From positions 388 to 64,387 of the forward strand of contig NZ_WQOH01000047.1 of the NCBI RefSeq assembly GCF_018784445.1: a stretch of 64,000 nt of DNA, in the 5' to 3' direction. The stretch comes from Gemmiger formicilis (GTDB taxonomy: Bacteria; Bacillota; Clostridia; Oscillospirales; Ruminococcaceae). The position numbers were made by a program, and so were the translations under genes. Of the stretch, positions 53,220 to 61,726 are shown one piece after another (position 1 is the first letter of the stretch; every line of letters starts with the position of its first letter). The notes beneath the pieces were generated by a model. That model was not told where the DNA came from, did not search any database, and was given only the letters and a program-made list of their open reading frames with translations.

Positions 53220-54632
53220 ATGGCAGCAACAAGACTGATTGCGCTCCATGTGAATAAGGGAAAGACGGTCGCTCAATGTTTGGCAGACAGAACTGACTAC
53301 TCACAAAATGCTGCAAAAACCAATGATGGCGAATTTATCAGCTCCTATGAGTGTGATCCAAAGACAGCGGATGAGGAATTTCTGCTTTCCAAACGGCAGT
53401 ATCAGCATATTACCGGCAGACAGCAGAAGAACAATATCATCGCATATCAGATACGCCAGTCCTTTAAGCCGGGAGAAATCACTCCAGAAGAAGCGAACCA
53501 GGTCGGCTATGAAACAGCGATGCGATGGACAAAGGGCAAACACGCTTTCATCGTTGCGACCCACATCGACAAATCCCATATTCACAACCATATCATTTAC
53601 AATTCGACCTCGCTGGATGCCACACGGAAATTCAAAAACTTCTTCCTTTCCGGTCTTGCGGTGCAACGGCTCAGCGACATGGTTTGCCTGGAACACGGTC
53701 TGTCTATTATTACACCGAAGCCGTATCGGGAGCGTCAGAAAAGAACTGTTTATCCCAAGAAGCGTACCCAGCGTGACGAATTATGTGATGCGATTGATGC
53801 GGTGCTGAAGCAGAAACCAAAGAGCTTTGATGGCTTTGTTCAGGCTCTGGCTGACATGGGATTTGAGTTCAAGGATGGAAATCAGCCTGCGTTCAAGGGC
53901 AAGAATCAGAAACGTTTCATTCGGCTGCGTTCTCTGGGCGAAGGTTATAGCAAAGAGGAAATTCAAGCCGTTATCTCCGGTAAGAACCTGCACAAATCAA
54001 AAGGCAGCTCTGCCAAGGCTCCTGCCCCGAAGCAGTTCCAGATGCTGATTGATATTCAGGCAAAGATGGCCGAGGGTAAGACGGTCGGTTATGAAAAGTG
54101 GGCGAAGAAGTTCAATCGAAAAGAAGCTGCCCGAACTGTGATTTTGCTGAAGGAAAAAGGCTTGGGCAACTACGATGATCTGACTGCTCATATTGAAAAT
54201 CTGTCTGCCCGGTTCGATGCGCTTTCTGATTCTATCAAGGCCGCAGAGAAACGAATGGTTGAGGTTCAGGCGTTGCAGCAGCACATCAAAAATTATCGCA
54301 ACACAAGGCAAATCTATATCGAGTACCGCAAGTCTGGATATAGCAGACAGTTCTTTGAGGAACACCGTCAGGAAATCACAATTCATAAAGCGGCAAAGCA
54401 GGCCTTTGATGAATTGCAGATTACAAAGCTCCCATCTACGCAATCGTTATATGAGGAGTTTCATCAGCTGGCAGTCCAGAAAAAGCAAGATTACGCTGAG
54501 TACCGTCAGATAAGAAAAGAGAAAGAAGAATTGCTGATTGCCAAACGGACGGTTGAAACGATTCTGAATATCGACAGACAGAAAGAGCAGGAAAAAGAAC
54601 AAGAGAAAGAGGAGAAGAAGAACTTCCGTTAA
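53220..54632 (+). CDS. Conjugative relaxase (MOBP-type)
   Basis: A relaxase of about 470 residues that nicks oriT and leads the strand into the recipient. The metal-binding motif ATHIDKSHIHNHIIYNSTSL holds three His near residues 114-127. The upstream part (GYETAMRWTKGKHAFIV) and NGDEFISSYECDPKT-like region are typical of this group; the catalytic Tyr is probably one of those near residues 25-65. The C-terminal third is a long coiled coil. The start is one of three close codons (GTG 53211, ATG 53214, ATG 53220). Confidence 0.92.
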   Translation: MAATRLIALHVNKGKTVAQCLADRTDYSQNAAKTNDGEFISSYECDPKTADEEFLLSKRQYQHITGRQQKNNIIAYQIRQSFKPGEITPEEANQVGYETAMRWTKGKHAFIVATHIDKSHIHNHIIYNSTSLDATRKFKNFFLSGLAVQRLSDMVCLEHGLSIITPKPYRERQKRTVYPKKRTQRDELCDAIDAVLKQKPKSFDGFVQALADMGFEFKDGNQPAFKGKNQKRFIRLRSLGEGYSKEEIQAVISGKNLHKSKGSSAKAPAPKQFQMLIDIQAKMAEGKTVGYEKWAKKFNRKEAARTVILLKEKGLGNYDDLTAHIENLSARFDALSDSIKAAEKRMVEVQALQQHIKNYRNTRQIYIEYRKSGYSRQFFEEHRQEITIHKAAKQAFDELQITKLPSTQSLYEEFHQLAVQKKQDYAEYRQIRKEKEELLIAKRTVETILNIDRQKEQEKEQEKEEKKNFR

Positions 54633-54639
54633 AGCAAAA

Positions 54640-54688
54640 AGCCACGGTCTGCACTCCCCCAAAGGGTGCGGATCGTGGCTACTTTTTT
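54640..54688 (+). terminator. Terminator after the relaxase gene
   Basis: AGCCACG-GCAC pairs with GTGC-CGTGGCT around a C/A-rich loop, then CTTTTTT. It ends the plus-strand transfer operon just before the opposed type VII genes. Confidence 0.88.
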
Positions 54689-54862
54689 GCTTTTCGACTT
54701 CGGTGCTTTCAACCATGGGCAAATTTTTATTCTACTGTTCTTTTGAAAACGATTGAAAATCGTGCAGCCATCATCGGCAGATGATGTTCAAAGGGGATTG
54801 GGGATGCTGCCCCAACAAGCAAATTGGCGAAGATTGCACCGAAGGGAAAATCGAGAAAATGA

Positions 54863-54882
54863 GTGAACCTGTACAGGTTTAC
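54863..54882. promoter_or_regulatory. Palindrome at the junction of transfer and type VII blocks
   Basis: AACCTGTACAGGTT (54866-54879) is a perfect 14-base palindrome, extended to 20 bases with one mismatch pair. It could be a regulator site or a recombination site where cargo was inserted. The surrounding 54689-54915 holds no gene. Confidence 0.4.
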
Positions 54883-54915
54883 ACTGCTTGCCAATTTGTT
54901 TTTCCTCACTATATT

Positions 54916-56826
54916 TTACTTTTTCTTTAGCTCAATACGTCTACGCAACAGAGAATTTATATTCATCACAGCTGTATTCATTGCCTTTAGGTTTTCTTCA
55001 AAATCGCCATTTTCAATACAAGGAGCAGTATCTAAGAGAAATTGAATCTGTCTGGCAATATTATTCTCGCAGTTAATTACAGAACTCTTTCCGTATCCGA
55101 AGTCGCTTTCAACGGACAACTTTTCTTCTAGTTTCTTTACTGAATATATCAGTGAATCGAGTTGTTTGCTGTTCCTGCGAGCTTTCAACTGTTTGAGCGC
55201 ATCAGTTACATCCTGAATCATCAGATACGGTTCTTTCTTTGTAAGAATGGCATTGGACGCATTTGGCTCAGGTTTTGCTTGGAGTTGTTTCCCGACAAAG
55301 AATAGAGAAGTAATCAGTCCTGCCAACCATACCCACCAGAAAATCCTTATACCAATGATGCTATTGACCTGAGGTAAAACAGCATTTGGATCACATATAG
55401 TATCTATGATATTCTGAGGATCAGTGAAAAGCCAATCAACGAACGATACGATCCTTCCATAGATGTTAGGAATCACGATAAAGTATGCGATTACTCCAAC
55501 TAAAAGGATAATTACTGGAATGACAAACACAAATTTGTTCATCACCTTTTTATCTAAAGCAACAGGCTCGTCCGGTTCACTTACAGTAGGTGGAACAAAG
55601 TTCACGACCCGTCCATTAGATTTAGGTGGAGCAGTGTCTGCTACATTTTCGTGTTCATATTTTTGTTCTGGTCTTACAACAGGTTCTACTTCCGGAATAT
55701 CTGTAGGAGGAACTTCACCAATGCTTTCAAACAAGTGCTTGTTAATGGAGTTGTTTCGTTTATCTTCAATATGTTCTTCTGAACCAGATAGCGGAGCAGT
55801 TTCACCTAATGTAGAACCATATTCTTTTGCACTTGGCTCATCAATCGGTTTTGTGCAAGAAGATATACCAAAATTTATTTTTTCATTGAATATCTCAGAA
55901 GGTGTGTTGTCGATTGCCAATTCCAAAGCGCCCATAAATTCATCGGCGGTTTGGAATCTTTCGGAGCTACTGGAGATTGCTTTTACAATAACACGTCCAA
56001 TTTCTTCTCCACCAAGAGCAGGCAGATCAGGTGTTTTTCCACTCATTCTTTCCTCAAAGGCGGCATCTTCATCCTGGGCAAAATATTGTTCAGGGAAACG
56101 AGGAAGGAAAGGATTTCTGCTGTAGTTTAGAAGTCTGTAAAGCACAATACCGAGGGAATATAGATCAACAGACTTTGTGTAACCTTCTTTCCCAAGATAT
56201 ACCTCTGGAGCGAGAAAATTTGGTGTACCTTTTAGGGATTCGGCTTTGGAACTATCCTTCAAAACTTTTGAAACGCCAAAGTCGCCAATCTTATACTCAC
56301 CCTTATCAGATACGAAAATATTATCGTCTTTTATATCTCGATGAATTACACCGTTGTTGTGACATGATTGGAGTCCATTCAATACGTCCAATCCAAGTTT
56401 AACGACATCACGGACAAGAAAATCTGTACCTTGGATAAAATCTTCAAGGGGAGTCAGATATTCCATTAGGATAAAAATATCATATCGTCTCGGTGAGTCA
56501 GTAACAAGAATATCGTTCTCGTAATATCTGACGATATGTTGCACACCTTTCTCGGAGAGATCATTCAGGATTCTGATTTCCGAAACAATATTCTTAAGCA
56601 TTTGGGAGAAATAGCTGTCTGCCTTGGAAACATCACCGCCCATAGAGTTCAGTACAGAATAGTATTGTTTTTCAGTTGGAATTGTGATGTGTTTTAGCGC
56701 ACGAACATACTGACCAGCAGCATTTGTTTTGATGACTTTGTAGACCGTACCAAATGCACCTGAACCGAGTTTTTCGCTGACAGTATAGCCCAAAATATTC
56801 TTCCCAATTAAATTTGTTTGTGCCAT
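54916..56826 (-). CDS. Membrane Ser/Thr protein kinase of the type VII locus
   Basis: A 636-residue Hanks-type kinase. Residues 10-290 are the kinase domain: glycine loop EKLGSGAFGTVYKV, Lys in ALKHITI, catalytic IHRDIKDDNIF near 160, DFGVSKV near 180 and GTPNFLAPEVY. A variable linker follows, then two membrane helices near 427-450 and 490-512 and a C-terminal coiled coil outside PASTA or known sensor types. It is the last gene, four bases after the PP2C gene. The pair likely sets the phosphorylation state that gates secretion, as kinase/phosphatase pairs do in type VI systems; that link is inference. Confidence 0.92.
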   Translation of the reverse strand: MAQTNLIGKNILGYTVSEKLGSGAFGTVYKVIKTNAAGQYVRALKHITIPTEKQYYSVLNSMGGDVSKADSYFSQMLKNIVSEIRILNDLSEKGVQHIVRYYENDILVTDSPRRYDIFILMEYLTPLEDFIQGTDFLVRDVVKLGLDVLNGLQSCHNNGVIHRDIKDDNIFVSDKGEYKIGDFGVSKVLKDSSKAESLKGTPNFLAPEVYLGKEGYTKSVDLYSLGIVLYRLLNYSRNPFLPRFPEQYFAQDEDAAFEERMSGKTPDLPALGGEEIGRVIVKAISSSSERFQTADEFMGALELAIDNTPSEIFNEKINFGISSCTKPIDEPSAKEYGSTLGETAPLSGSEEHIEDKRNNSINKHLFESIGEVPPTDIPEVEPVVRPEQKYEHENVADTAPPKSNGRVVNFVPPTVSEPDEPVALDKKVMNKFVFVIPVIILLVGVIAYFIVIPNIYGRIVSFVDWLFTDPQNIIDTICDPNAVLPQVNSIIGIRIFWWVWLAGLITSLFFVGKQLQAKPEPNASNAILTKKEPYLMIQDVTDALKQLKARRNSKQLDSLIYSVKKLEEKLSVESDFGYGKSSVINCENNIARQIQFLLDTAPCIENGDFEENLKAMNTAVMNINSLLRRRIELKKK

Positions 56827-56830
56827 GAAA

Positions 56831-57637
56831 TCACCTCCTTAGTGGTATAAGCATAACGGTTGCGTTGTCTGCATCGTGTGACGCTACCGCTTCGTTAACA
56901 AGTTGTTTGCCGGCACTTTCCAAATTGTTTGCTGAGTGCAGGATTTCTGAGATTCGACTATCCGGAAGATAGTCTGAGATCCCATCGCTGCATAGAAGCA
57001 TCACACCATTATCTAAAATAGGGTAGTATTCATCAGCTTGCAAAACATAACCATTCTGGCCATAACCAATATAACGATTCAAGTTTTTTCGAGCAGGAAA
57101 ACCAGAGAGTTCCTTTCTGGTCAAAAGCCCAAGGTCAAGCATTCGCTGCCCTTCGGTATGATCTTTTGTGATTTGAATGAGTGCATCATTGTTAAAATGA
57201 TAAGCACGACTGTCACCTATATTTAAGATGGCATAATCCGCCCCACAAATGACAAACAAGACAAGGGTGGCACCCATGCCTTTTAATTCTCCGTGGTTGC
57301 GACTTTTTTCACAAACAATAGCGTTGATTTCTGCAATGCTTGATTGCAGGTACGCTACGACTTCTTTGATATAAGAACAGCTCTGCAATACTTTTCCTGT
57401 TTCAGCAAGTTTTTCTACACATATTCGACTGGCAACTTCACCAGCGTTATGTCCGCCCATACCATCACTGATCGCAAAAAGATGTACCTTTGAGCGAGCA
57501 TCATCAGTGACAAAGCAACAGCAATTATCTGACATCTTTTTTTGCTCATCGGATGTCAAATACAAGCCATTGATAAGAAAATTATCTTCGTGGTTTGGTC
57601 GTTTGCCAATGTGGGAATAACATACTGGTTTTTCCAT
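56831..57637 (-). CDS. PP2C-family Ser/Thr phosphatase
   Basis: A 268-residue PPM phosphatase with metal-binding motifs RPNHEDNFLI near the N-terminus, FAISDGMGGHNAGEVAS near 55, LNIGDSRAYHFNNDALIQIT near 135 and LLCSDGISDYL near 210. Acting as the opposite of the kinase encoded right after it, it should remove phosphate from shared targets. The ATG with GAGAGG eight bases upstream is preferred to a TTG two codons earlier. Confidence 0.93.
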   Translation of the reverse strand: MEKPVCYSHIGKRPNHEDNFLINGLYLTSDEQKKMSDNCCCFVTDDARSKVHLFAISDGMGGHNAGEVASRICVEKLAETGKVLQSCSYIKEVVAYLQSSIAEINAIVCEKSRNHGELKGMGATLVLFVICGADYAILNIGDSRAYHFNNDALIQITKDHTEGQRMLDLGLLTRKELSGFPARKNLNRYIGYGQNGYVLQADEYYPILDNGVMLLCSDGISDYLPDSRISEILHSANNLESAGKQLVNEAVASHDADNATVMLIPLRR

Positions 57638-57663
57638 AAGCAAAACCTCTCATTCCCCAATAA

Positions 57664-57942
57664 TTAGTTGGTAGTGTCTGCGTTATCATCCAAATGGTTT
57701 ATCTTATTTAGGAAAGCTAGTCCTTCTCCGTCCTGAAGCCCAATAAAATACAGACGCTCAATCTGTTCTGTATCAAATAAGAAAAGCTTCTCAGGATCAA
57801 GAATTCCCTCAGGATATAAGCAGGCACTGTAGTCCCATACTTTATCGGAGTTTGCCTGTTTCTGTTTGACTCCGACAATCATAATTCGTTTTTGGCTCTC
57901 TTTTAACAAAACAACAGAACCAATAGGCAGAAATTTTTTCAT
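57664..57942 (-). CDS. DUF4176-domain protein, downstream paralogue
   Basis: A 92-residue protein; FLPIGSVVLLKESQKRIMIV is the DUF4176 signature. DUF4176 proteins occur beside LXG-type effectors of type VII systems and may be chaperones, adaptors or immunity factors. Its paralogue at 59449-59718 shares the first 25 residues and general length. It lies between the zinc-ribbon gene and the PP2C gene. Confidence 0.82.
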   Translation of the reverse strand: MKKFLPIGSVVLLKESQKRIMIVGVKQKQANSDKVWDYSACLYPEGILDPEKLFLFDTEQIERLYFIGLQDGEGLAFLNKINHLDDNADTTN

Positions 57943-57956
57943 TTCAAGCTCCTTTC

Positions 57957-58208
57957 TTATTTCGACAATTCAGTCAAAGTGAATTCGGCTCCACATTCTT
58001 GGCAGGTGAAACGATAAAAATAATGCTTAACTTGACGACCTTGGATATAAAGAGGAACCGAATTAGTATTATAGACTGAGCCATCTATAGTTTCACAGCA
58101 CTTGTCTTTTTTCATTTGTTCACCGCATTTAGGACATGTTTTCTTTTTAAAAAGGAAATATGCCAATTCTTTAGCGGTGAAATCATATCTAAATGATTGA
58201 ACACTCAT
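57957..58208 (-). CDS. Small zinc-ribbon protein
   Basis: An 83-residue protein with two Cys pairs, TCPKCGEQM and TCQECGAEF, that form a zinc ribbon, and a central part with Lys- and Cys-rich KKDKCCETID. No membrane segment. It directly follows effector A (21 bases) and precedes DUF4176, so it could be an immunity or folding factor for effector A. Effector B has no such partner. The family is not recognised. Confidence 0.7.
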   Translation of the reverse strand: MSVQSFRYDFTAKELAYFLFKKKTCPKCGEQMKKDKCCETIDGSVYNTNSVPLYIQGRQVKHYFYRFTCQECGAEFTLTELSK

Positions 58209-58229
58209 ACCTCATTCACCTTTCTAAAG

Positions 58230-59405
58230 TTAATCCCAAAATACGATAAAGTCCACGAAATTATCCCAGCCTTCATCGTTGAAGCCAATTTCAATACCTG
58301 CCGAGCCGCCGATCAAAGCGGCAGCACCACCTTCTAGCACAAATTTATTATCCTCGATGCCGACTTTTCCTTCAACGCCGACAGCACCAGCATATCCACC
58401 AACTTTTCCAGTTATCTCTAAACCAAGAATATTGATAGTACCAGATGCTTCACCTTCGACTGCGGCGACCATTGCCTCACCTTTTACGTTAGCGTTTACG
58501 CCGTCTTCACCAACAGAAAACTTTCCTTTGGCTTCAGCTTTTGCGGTGCCAACAGAACCTTCGGCTTTTCCCTCAACACCTAACATATCACTTCCAACAT
58601 CGGCTTCGGCATCGCCTGCTAATACAGAAACGCCTGCACTGGTGCCAGCTACGGCTGTGATGAAGTCAGTCCTACTCTTTTCAACCCATTCTCCATCTTT
58701 GTATTCCTTTTTTGTCGTCGTTTTCATAATACCGGCATCTGCTTTGGCTTCAGCTTCACCTTTACCAAGATATGCATTGACTCCCGCATATCCCCATTCG
58801 TTTTGAGCTTCAGCACTGGCTTTTCCAACCCAAGCAGTGACACCAGGATTGTCCTCAGAAAATTCATATCCAAGCCAATCAGCAGTTCTGCTGGCAGAAG
58901 GAGTGCGAGAGTAGTCGAAAACCGATGGCGTGTTACCAAAAGGAATACCGCTGGTGATATAAAGTAAACTTGTTACTGGAGAAACCAAATTTAATAGAGT
59001 AGGGAGTACATAAGGCTTTTTAATAAATACATCCTTAATCAATTTTGACCAATCAAAATTAAGCTGTCCTCCCGGACCAACAATTATAAAACTATTGGGA
59101 TCAAATGATATTGGAGCGATATAATCAGCCAAAGTTAGTTTCTTATATTCATCTAATTTAACATATTCGTTGTACGCATCTTCAATAAATCGTTGATAGG
59201 CTTCTAATGCTCTCGAATACTGATCAAGTTTTCTGGCTATCTGTGTAGCGGTGCTATTTATGTTGGACTCAAAGCGAATATCCCAGTCAAGTTGCCGAAC
59301 AGTGCGTTGAAAATCCGATTGGATAGTAGTTACTTTTGATGATGCTGTTTTACAACGACTTCCAATCTGTTCGAGTCCAGAAAATTCAACGTATATTCTT
59401 GGCAT
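58230..59405 (-). CDS. Type VII effector-like protein A (Ala/Gly-rich C-terminus)
   Basis: A 391-residue protein. Residues 1-115 (PRIYVEFSGLEQIGSRCKTA, then RQLDWDIRFESNINSTATQI and LEAYQRFIEDAYNEYVKLDE) form a long helical hairpin like WXG100/LXG targeting domains. From residue about 190, a repetitive Ala/Gly/Glu region (GKASAEAQ, GKGEAEAKADAG, GEAMVAAVEGEASGT) ends in EIGFNDEGWDNFVDFIVFWD. Alternating small and acidic residues suggest a membrane-active or beta-rich toxin domain, but no known toxin fold is recognised. The start is set by analogy with protein B and by GGGAGGG. Confidence 0.75.
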   Translation of the reverse strand: MPRIYVEFSGLEQIGSRCKTASSKVTTIQSDFQRTVRQLDWDIRFESNINSTATQIARKLDQYSRALEAYQRFIEDAYNEYVKLDEYKKLTLADYIAPISFDPNSFIIVGPGGQLNFDWSKLIKDVFIKKPYVLPTLLNLVSPVTSLLYITSGIPFGNTPSVFDYSRTPSASRTADWLGYEFSEDNPGVTAWVGKASAEAQNEWGYAGVNAYLGKGEAEAKADAGIMKTTTKKEYKDGEWVEKSRTDFITAVAGTSAGVSVLAGDAEADVGSDMLGVEGKAEGSVGTAKAEAKGKFSVGEDGVNANVKGEAMVAAVEGEASGTINILGLEITGKVGGYAGAVGVEGKVGIEDNKFVLEGGAAALIGGSAGIEIGFNDEGWDNFVDFIVFWD

Positions 59406-59448
59406 ATTCATTACCCTCCCTTCCTAAGGAGATGTTTTATTTCAGTAT

Positions 59449-59718
59449 TTATTTTTTTTGATTGTATAGGATATCCATGGCTTTAATAAAAGCTTCACGC
59501 TCAGGGTTTTCATATCCAGAAAAAATGATGTCATTGATGTCAGAGTGATTGAATAAGAAGTTATTATCTGAACTAACATAACCTTCTGGATAAGGAACAC
59601 CTAAGTAATCATAGATTTTGTTTTCGCTAGGATTTACTTGCAAAATGCCGATGATTACTAATTTTTTTGTTGCGTCTTTTAATAAGACCACACTTCCAAT
59701 AGGTAGTAAATTTTTCAT
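59449..59718 (-). CDS. DUF4176-domain protein, upstream paralogue
   Basis: An 89-residue protein with LLPIGSVVLLKDATKKLVII, the DUF4176 signature, and a C-terminal helix ending in basic residues. It follows effector B by 16 bases and precedes effector A. The effector/DUF4176 unit thus occurs twice, with the genes in the same order. Confidence 0.82.
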   Translation of the reverse strand: MKNLLPIGSVVLLKDATKKLVIIGILQVNPSENKIYDYLGVPYPEGYVSSDNNFLFNHSDINDIIFSGYENPEREAFIKAMDILYNQKK

Positions 59719-59734
59719 GTCTCCTCCGATTATC

Positions 59735-60949
59735 TTATTTAGTTAGACCAACCCACCAGTTTCCAATCGCTTCGCCACATTTGTTTGCTAAAATTTTGTA
59801 GCCCTCAGCAGCTTTTTCAAAGTAACTCATGTCTGCCGTTCCATTGCCACCAGTCGCATTATCTATTGCGCCGAAAATAAGATCATCGAAACCGAGTGTT
59901 AAGCTGTGGCTGATTCCATAAATACCAGCCATGGAAATATCTATTCCTGTAGCGCCAGTATCGCCCATATCCCACTGACCATCGGCATAATATTTTTCGT
60001 GGCTGCGAAAACCTTGAGAGATTGATTGAATTCCAGCTTCACCAATGGCTGAATATATATTTAATGCACTCCAAGGGCCTGCTTTTATTTCTGACAAACT
60101 TTTAACGTCTCCAATGTGTTTCAATGCATAGCCAGATTTAATTACTGACAACATATCTTTTCCGCAATCTACATAGTCAGCTACAATGCTTTGCCATTGC
60201 TTATTGTCCAATCTATTGCTTGCAGATAGGATAGAAGCAGTTAAACCTAAAAATCCTGCTGACAACCCTAAAACTTTTACATTTTTTTGCGCAACATCTC
60301 CAAAGAATCCTATCTTTAACCCCTTATACATATCGCAAAAATAGTCATATAAGCCTGTCCATACGCCAATACTAGAATCAGCAAGATTGCACCAGTCGCT
60401 TGCCCCAGTAAGTCCCTTTTTATCTCCTGAAAAGAAAGTTGTAAAACTCTCGAAGTATGATATTACATCTTCTAAAACTCCCGCTTCATCAACATCTCCC
60501 CACTTATCAGTTCCTCTCAATAGAGTTTTTACAGTAGAGAGAAGATCTTTTTCTTCATCTGTATCAAAAACTATTTCGCTTATTCTATCTTTCCAATTTG
60601 CAAATGGATTGTCCCCTGGCCCCAGGATGACAGCTACATTAGGGTCAACCCTTATAGAAGAGATGTAGTCAATTAAATTTGTTTTTTTATATTCATCTAA
60701 TTTAACGTATTCGTTATGGGTATCTTCAATAAATCGTTGATAGGTTTCCAATGTTCTTGAATACTGCTCCAGCGTTTTTGCTATTTGTGTAGCGGTGCTG
60801 TTTATGTTGGACTCAAAACGAATATCCCAGTCAAGTTGCCGAACAGTGCGTTGAAAATTGGATTGGATAGTATCTACTCTTGATGCTACTGTTTTACAAC
60901 GACTTCCAATTTGATCAAGACCGGAAAATTCAACATAAATTCTAGGCAT
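59735..60949 (-). CDS. Type VII effector-like protein B
   Basis: A 404-residue protein whose first 115 residues are nearly identical to those of effector A, including at the DNA level; afterwards they differ. The C-terminal part holds a hydrophobic stretch (VKVLGLSAGFLGLTASILSA, near residue 230) and helical Gly-rich segments (GATGIDISMAGIYGISHSLT, then LGFDDLIFGAIDNATGGNG) that could insert into membranes. No catalytic motif is recognised. RBS AGGAGG. An RNA stem-loop lies before it. Confidence 0.75.
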   Translation of the reverse strand: MPRIYVEFSGLDQIGSRCKTVASRVDTIQSNFQRTVRQLDWDIRFESNINSTATQIAKTLEQYSRTLETYQRFIEDTHNEYVKLDEYKKTNLIDYISSIRVDPNVAVILGPGDNPFANWKDRISEIVFDTDEEKDLLSTVKTLLRGTDKWGDVDEAGVLEDVISYFESFTTFFSGDKKGLTGASDWCNLADSSIGVWTGLYDYFCDMYKGLKIGFFGDVAQKNVKVLGLSAGFLGLTASILSASNRLDNKQWQSIVADYVDCGKDMLSVIKSGYALKHIGDVKSLSEIKAGPWSALNIYSAIGEAGIQSISQGFRSHEKYYADGQWDMGDTGATGIDISMAGIYGISHSLTLGFDDLIFGAIDNATGGNGTADMSYFEKAAEGYKILANKCGEAIGNWWVGLTK

Positions 60950-60968
60950 ACTTCACAACCTCCTTTCT

Positions 60969-61017
60969 ATCGGTTCCCCAGCGGAACGTAAAGGTCGCTC
61001 CGCCAGGGATAACCGAT
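60969..61017 (-). ncRNA. Stem-loop between the WXG100 genes and effector B
   Basis: The mRNA can fold ATCGGTT/AACCGAT closed outside and GCGGA/TCCGC inside, with CG/CG and a seven-base loop, but no T-run follows. It may act as a processing or stabilising element that lets the small Esx genes be expressed more than the large downstream genes. Confidence 0.55.
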
Positions 61018-61037
61018 TATTTCAAGCTTCCAAAAAA

Positions 61038-61343
61038 TCAGAAGACTTTGCCCTGCTCCTGAGCTTTCTGAGTGCCTTCACGCTCAGCAGCTTCATAACT
61101 TTCAGCAGCCTGGGTGAGGAATGTGCTGTATGCCTTAATGTCCTTGACAATAGTATCAAAAGTATTCTGCATATTTGCAAACTGCTTTTTTTCAGTTTCG
61201 ATGGTGGTGCCTTTCATTTTGTTAGCTGTAGTCGTAACCTCCTGCAGCATTTCTGCATACAGAGACTGGATAGTTACTGCTGCATTTTCGAGGGTCTTAG
61301 CTTTGTCACGCATAACACTGGAATCTACTACTACTTGTGCCAT
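61038..61343 (-). CDS. WXG100-superfamily protein without WXG motif
   Basis: A 101-residue helical hairpin (MAQVVVDSSVMRDKAKTLEN, then TIETEKKQFANMQNTFDTIV, then STFLTQAAESYEAAEREGTQ). The turn reads NKMKGTT in place of WXG. Length, helix plan and place next to other Esx genes support membership; the C-terminal SYEAAE segment resembles the YxxxD/E export signal. RBS AAAGGAG. Confidence 0.8.
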   Translation of the reverse strand: MAQVVVDSSVMRDKAKTLENAAVTIQSLYAEMLQEVTTTANKMKGTTIETEKKQFANMQNTFDTIVKDIKAYSTFLTQAAESYEAAEREGTQKAQEQGKVF

Positions 61344-61373
61344 AGTTTTTCTCCTTTCAAAATGATGATTTGA

Positions 61374-61685
61374 TTACTTTCCGACACTAAGAGAGCTTGC
61401 TTTGCTCTTAATATCGTTTTCGGTGCTCTTCATTTTTGCGGCATATTCACGAAGGAACTGAACGTAGTTCTTCAAGGCTTTTTCTGCTGCGGAGAAGTCG
61501 TTTTTGTAGCCTTCGATTCTCTGGTTGAATGTGTCGCTTGCTTCACCTTTGTAAGTCACACGAAGATCAGACACAGCTGTATAGATGCTGGTGTATGCTT
61601 TGGTGAATTCTCCGGTTTTTCCCTCGATTTTGCTTGCAGAAGCTTCGAGTTCTTCAGGGGTTACATCAAAAATTGTAGATGCCAT
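61374..61685 (-). CDS. WXG100-superfamily protein with YKG turn
   Basis: A 103-residue protein: VTPEELEASASKIEGKTGEF, turn LRVTYKGEASDTFNQRIEGY, then NYVQFLREYAAKMKSTENDI. Tyr replaces the usual Trp of WXG. The second helix carries a YxxxD/E-like export signal (YAAKMKSTEND). It should dimerise with one of the neighbouring Esx proteins. RBS AAAGGAG. Confidence 0.85.
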   Translation of the reverse strand: MASTIFDVTPEELEASASKIEGKTGEFTKAYTSIYTAVSDLRVTYKGEASDTFNQRIEGYKNDFSAAEKALKNYVQFLREYAAKMKSTENDIKSKASSLSVGK

Positions 61686-61726
61686 AAAAGTTCTCCTTTC
61701 GGTGTTTGAATTTTTTGAATAAATAC

